Source: Microvelia longipes (lineage: Eukaryota > Arthropoda > Insecta > Hemiptera > Veliidae). From it: a stretch of 64,000 nt of DNA. The position numbers and the translations under genes were made by a program. The stretch is from positions 25,206,408 to 25,270,407 of the forward strand of contig JACMZG010001913.1 in NCBI GenBank assembly GCA_018340805.1. Direction: 5' to 3'. Under the pieces are notes generated by a model. That model worked only from the letters and a program-made list of their open reading frames with translations. It was not told where the DNA came from and did not search any database. Below, in pieces: positions 58,880 through 64,000 of the stretch (positions are counted from its first letter, which is position 1; each line of letters starts with the position of its first letter).

Positions 58880-60900
58880 ATACTTTACTGAAGCTGTTTT
58901 CTAAAACATTACTCAAATTTAAGTAAGACTTAATTAAAAAAGTATTTGTTTAAATTTATTAGTCTCACTGAAATTTCAGTCATGTTTTAGGAAATTGCTA
59001 TTATTCTTAATTCTTTAACTTTAATGTTTTAATATTAAAATAACTGATGACATAATTGTATTTCTTTTCTTTAAACTCTATTTCTATTGGTATATGCTTT
59101 TTTCAGTGAACTGGTGACATGGAACCAAATTATTTTTTTTTGTTTAAAGTACGTATTAGAATTGAAAAAGATAAAGAAAGAATTAGGAAAGATTTCAGCT
59201 AAAGCGGGGGATATTTTTACTTTAAAAACACCTGTTGACCTTTAGCCTTGTCCACAACTCCTAAATTAAGTCTTAGACAAGTCAAGATCACAATGGAAAT
59301 TTAAAAAAAAATGTGGATTTAACTCAAAATTGTTTGAATGAATGAATAAAAATGTTATTTTTGCATTTCTACTATTAAAAAGAGTTTGTTCCATTAAGGA
59401 ATATGAAAACACCCCGTTTTTGGAAGTTTCTGCCACTGATTTGTTCCCCAATTAAACAATACTTTTGTATGTGACATTATATGATATGGACAGGGCTTTA
59501 GTTATTTGGTCAGGGCTCACACTGCTAATGTCATGAAGATTTGGATTGGTCTCCCAGTTGTCCCATGTTGTCCATGTTTCCTATCCATTGCAGAAGGCAC
59601 TTTTTAGTATGTAGAACATAATGGATGTGTTGACATTGCTCCACGATACTGAACTATTCTGTTCAGAGCATTGTGAACACAGTCCTTATGTCCTGCATCC
59701 CTGAAGATGCCTCCCACAGTGGAAGTGTTATGTCGGGTTCATCATGTGCATTGAATGGTCTTCCATCAGGAGATCTTAATCTTCTTATTCGGTTTTATCT
59801 TCTTAATGGGCTTTAATTGGTTTCTTACCTCAAGCTTGAAACAGTTATTTCTAGTGGCTAGTAGGGTTTTGTTTTTCAACATAGAGATGTTATTGCTAGA
59901 GGGGCTCTATTGGTCGAATTTCAAAACATTGAAAATCTGAATACCTTTGACTATTAATATAATCAAACAAAAAGTACAAAATTACTGTAACTTGTATTAT
60001 AGAAAGTTTAAATTACAAAACAAAACTCATACAATGAATATAAAGCAGTCAAAAATTAATTTATTATAACCTTATCTTACTCTTAAAGAAGGTTTCAATG
60101 AAGTTACACACAGCCCCAAAAAGATGTTTGAAACTTCTTAATGTTTTAAGATAGGCTATGATCCCTCAAGTTATATATTTCTCGGGTTTTCAATTATATT
60201 TTTATTTTGAAAAAAAAAAATTGTTGCCATGTCACCTGTATGTTGGATAAAACCATATGCTACAAATGTTTATCTTACTGAATCATTGATTGCTGTAATG
60301 CTTATTAAAGAATGCAATGATAGTTTAAAGATATTTGACCAATGATGTTCCTTTTGTAACACTTTATCACTCAATGTTAATTGTATTCTTTAATCGGCCT
60401 TATTGTAGATTGTTTTATTTTATCTTATTTGTGATTATTATGTTACACAGAATTAATAACGATAATTTAGGGTGTGTAGATATTTACTGTATCAATGATA
60501 AATTGATAATTTTGACTCTTGTAATAATAAATATTGTAATAAATAAAAAGTAAAAATATCTAAGAGACGCAATGTAAAATAAGTAATGTCCAAAGCTAAG
60601 GTTTGTTTCTTATTATTTCTTTTTTTTATTATATAAATGATACTGTTAATTGATAAATAATGATTGTTAAATTATTCTTTCACACCCTGTATTGTATGAA
60701 ACTTCTCTGTATAATTAAGTTTGTATTATTAAAAAAATGATAAACTATGTCTGCCATTTTATATCTTATAATAAAAGAAATAGTTAAAAAAAGTCAATAT
60801 TTCTAAGTGTATTTTTAAATTTTATTTTAATATTTCTCAATGAGATGTGAGGATTCAATATGAATGTAGAGGATAATTAGAGACATGTTTTCAAGACCTG
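58880..60900. other. ERH 3' flank, no further gene seen
   Basis: AATAAA occurs overlapping the ERH stop (58875-58880), at 59344 and near 60537, so the length of the 3' UTR is uncertain. The rest is AT-rich with no exon-like block. Confidence 0.45.
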
Positions 60901-61637
60901 GGGCCCGTTTCACAAAAGAAATAGCCTTGTAGTTACAAAAATTGTAAAAAACAACTTGTAATGACAAATTTACATGTGTTACCAAGGATACACTTGTAGA
61001 TTTGTAGCATTTTTCTATTTAATTAAAAACATTTTCTTGTCTATTACAATTAGTTGTAACATTTACTTGAAAAATTTCTACCCAAGTCTAAACCTAGGTA
61101 GACTGAGTTACAAGTTTATTTTATTAATTAAAACTTAGTTTTTATCACCAACTTTTAGTTTTTTAGTAATCTAGTGCTCAATATGAGTTTGTCAAACTCG
61201 TATTGATTTTTATAAATATTGAGTCTCACATTTTAGAAATAAATGCATTCGAAATAATTTACTCTTATGAAGGAAACTGGGTTTTAATAATATTTTGACA
61301 CATTGTTGTCAAAAACTCTTGTAGGTTACAATAAATTAAAATGATATTCATGAAACACTTCATTTTGACACTTGTAGATACAAGCTATTTGTATACAATA
61401 GTTCGTAAGATTTGTGGGGGAGATAATCAATTTTGATTGGAGTTTGACACTCATATGCTCGTTTCCTAGGTGATGTGAGAAAAAACTTGTAACCTATTAG
61501 TGTTTTTTTTTTAAAAATCGCTAATAATTACTAATCTACACTTGTACATTAGTGGAAAAAAATTCTTACAATCATTAGTAAACTTGTAGATTTTTACTTG
61601 TAGTATACAAGACTTGTACTTTTGTAAAACGGGGCTC
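60901..61637. mobile_element. Nonautonomous TIR element (GGGCCCGTTTCAC ends), ~737 bp
   Basis: It begins GGGCCCGTTTCACAAAAG and ends CTTTTGTAAAACGGGGCTC. ACTTGTAG motifs recur many times in both subterminal regions, in opposite orientations. There is no ORF. Elements with this type of end are common in animal genomes. Confidence 0.8.
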
Positions 61638-61904
61638 TGATTCTAATTCTGCATCGTCAATTGTGAAACTCAACTCTCAATTTGCCCACAAGTTCCAGTT
61701 CTACCTGTTTTAACATGAAATTTAAAATAATTATCATTTATTTTAATTTTTACTTTTCCTTGCCAACTGCCATAGGTATAAGGAAAAGTATTGTGTTCAT
61801 TTATTAATGTTTTCCTCCTCATTTGTAACGTATGTATATAATAAAAGTATAGTGTTGCGGAAAACAATCCGAAACCAGGATTTCACCTGAATTATTTGTT
61901 TCAG

Positions 61905-62220
61905 ACTTAGAGATACATACTAGAGCGGGCATAGCCCTTCTCAATGCATAAGAGACCTGAAACATAATTTTGGGGCTCTGTGTAACCTTATTGAAACCTC
62001 TACCAAGAGTGAGTTAAGGTTATGATTAATTAATTGCTGCCAGCTTCCCATACATTGTTTGTGTTTTAATTTGTATGTCAAACGTTCTACTTAATAAGTT
62101 ACTTTAATTTTGTTCTGTTTATTCCATTATGTTGATAATTGAATGTGGTCAGGTTATTTTTTCGATGTTTCAAAATGATACTAAAAGCCCCTCTATTAAT
62201 AATACCTCTATGGTTTCAGA
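61905..62220 (+). repeat. Dispersed repeat, most complete copy
   Basis: The first half (GGGCATAGCC, GGGGCTCTGTGTAACC) matches about 1665-1760. The second half (GTGGTCAGGTTATTTTTTCG, AGCCCCTCTA) matches about 100-210. The two partial copies near the window start thus belong to one family. Confidence 0.65.
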
Positions 62221-62831
62221 TGTTTCTAAGACCCCCTGAGTGGTTTATTCAAAGTTGTCTGTATGTGTGTTTGTTATCATCGTAGCTCCCAGTGTGTTTA
62301 TGCTAGAAAGTTCAAATTTACTCCTTACTCTGAATTGACAGACATACCTCTCGTCATATCTTGTAAAGATTAATTAACAAACAATAAAATCCCTGTACAG
62401 CCATGTTGCATATACTATTTTTTGGAGGGCAGGGGGAGTCAATCAACTAAAATAAAAAAAACTGATTTCACTTCTTTTACTTTACTTGCCAATTTGCATA
62501 GCGGCTGGTAAGTAAATTTTTATAGCTGGTGGATGTAACATAAATGCCATTATCCTATTTGCAATAAAATAGTTCTTTACTGACTTTTTTGAGGCTGTAA
62601 AGTAGACACCTCAAAATAATTATAATTTTGTCTCGAGCTGAGTGGGAATATTTCAATATATTGTATTTTATTTTTTATATATAAATAAAACATTGTATAA
62701 AAGTAATAAAAATGTTTAGACTTAAAAGTTGTTACTACTTACTATGCCCTATTTGACCCCAAGAATGGCCCTTTCTATTCTATAAGAGGCTGTAAACCGC
62801 CACAAAGTTGTTGGGTTCCCAAAAGTTTACG

Positions 62832-62878
<47 letters not shown>

Positions 62879-62880
62879 TA

Positions 62881-62928
<48 letters not shown>

Positions 62929-64000
62929 TTGAGCCCACGAGGGTCTCAGAAGAAAAGTGAATTGAATTATTTTTTCCTGCTACAAGATTTTTTGGGGTAA
63001 ACAAACAATAATTTATGAAATGGTAGAAATAATGAAATATTTTTTTAAATTCTATTATAATCTTGTATAAAAATATCCATAATAGTGTACAGTATAACAT
63101 AAAAGAAATAGTGTAAAAAATCATGTACATAATTTTTATCACTGATAAAGGGTGTCAAAGTATTGTATACACCACTATCAAGCTCTATTTTCTGCGGTGC
63201 GTACAACATAATAATTATAAATTTGGGATTTATTGATACAAAAATATTAAAAGGCATCAGACAAATCCAAAAGTCCTCAATAACCAAAATCCAGTCAGTA
63301 GTAAAGAGAGCAGGTTGGTCAATGTATATAAAAGTAGTGTTCCCTTGCTTAGTTTCTACCTCTGTGTTTCTAGATAATGTAGAAAAATTTAATGTGAGGC
63401 AATACATTTTTAGCTATATTTAAATAATTTTTTTAACTGTAATTTAAGTCAGTGTTAAGAATTTATTTATTTTAAATTATTTTATGATTTTCTTATCATG
63501 TTCCTATATTATAAAAAATATAATTTTTGTGAGCAATCTATAAATAAACAATATTAATTAATTATACTAAACCCACAAAGACAGAGGGCTTTGATGGTTA
63601 ACTGTCTCTTGTTGGGCCCCAAATCTGAAGTTCCGCCACTGGATACACTCCCCTCGATTTCCAAACAAACCCATAACTCTATAGAGTATAACAATCGGTT
63701 AATCCATTAATTTTGATCACATTAAAAGTAGTTACAAATATGGCATAATGCCATGTAAACAAAAAATAATACTAAACAACTGAATCTACATTAATACTAA
63801 CTGATTGTACAAAGCGACACTAGTGCAGTTATGATATTTCTCGCTTCTTGGTCAGCTTTTAGCGATTAAATAAATCTCTTTTGCTTTAGGATAAGCACGA
63901 TGTTTGTCAGTGAATAACAAGAGTGAAGCAACTGTAACATAAATACAAAAACAATGTTAAATAGTCTGATAAATATTTAGTAAATAGATCTCATAGTCTG
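62221..64000. other. Intergenic, no gene seen
   Basis: Contains a repeat block at 62255-62350 related to 56655-56730 (GCTCCCAGTGT followed by AGTT-AAA) and the long TA tract below. Two overlapping frames on opposite strands at 63045-63423 have no supporting features. Confidence 0.4.
62836..62926. repeat. (TA)n microsatellite, ~90 bp
   Basis: TA repeats with two phase breaks (ATAATA, ATTATA). Translated, they give a false Ile/Tyr repeat. Confidence 0.95.

Noticed and set aside
62780..63142. 120-codon minus-strand frame with Ile/Tyr repeats
   Set aside because: Most of it is a translated (TA)n tract.
63045..63423. Overlapping frames on both strands near the window end
   Set aside because: No splice context, start context or recognisable motif; overlapping opposite frames in AT-rich DNA are expected by chance.
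1..64000. CRISPR arrays, bacterial operons, phage or integron features
   Set aside because: None seen; spliced genes and eukaryotic transposons show the DNA is nuclear eukaryotic.

Overview
The window is AT-rich, intron-rich eukaryotic DNA, most likely from an insect. The support for this is a secreted dsRNase of the insect type, an arthropod-style TATA plus TCAGT core promoter, long introns full of small transposons, jockey-like LINE tails and a tRNA-derived SINE. A hemimetabolous insect such as a hemipteran would fit, but that is inference. No prokaryotic operon, CRISPR array or phage was seen.

Layout. 1-7600 is repeat-dominated, with a three-copy 194-bp tandem array, diverged duplications, foldback elements and at most one weak terminal exon near 2434-2691. 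7624-28366 (minus strand) is a 14-exon gene for a protein of about 711 aa, tentatively CCDC142-like, whose introns hold a nonautonomous hAT element, several MITEs, a Tigger element nested in another TIR element, and LINE scraps. 28400-32400 is intergenic with MITEs. 32408-33754 (minus) is an intronless NUP42-like nucleoporin gene. A possible 82-codon ORF diverges from it across 94 bp. 34100-39090 holds a 29-bp minisatellite, a 5S-rRNA-like repeat and a striking palindrome cluster. 39092-42966 (plus) is a three-exon gene of unknown function with consistent intron phases and a tRNA-derived SINE in an intron. 44470-50428 (minus) is a complete seven-exon secreted DNA/RNA non-specific nuclease (dsRNase). 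52999-58879 (plus) is a complete four-exon enhancer of rudimentary homolog (ERH). 58880-64000 holds no convincing gene, only MITEs, repeats and a long TA tract.

The genes do not form a pathway; they are ordinary neighbours in an insect genome. Three things stand out. First, there is an unusual number of perfect, short-spacer palindromes (arms 10-35 bp), including a duplicated pair in which one copy has become perfectly palindromic. Second, there is a three-level nested insertion at 15970-19680. Third, a dispersed repeat family carries a 5S rRNA-like module internally. Exon boundaries, phases, target-site duplications and inverted repeats were read directly by eye. Family names come from motif recognition, and no searches were run.
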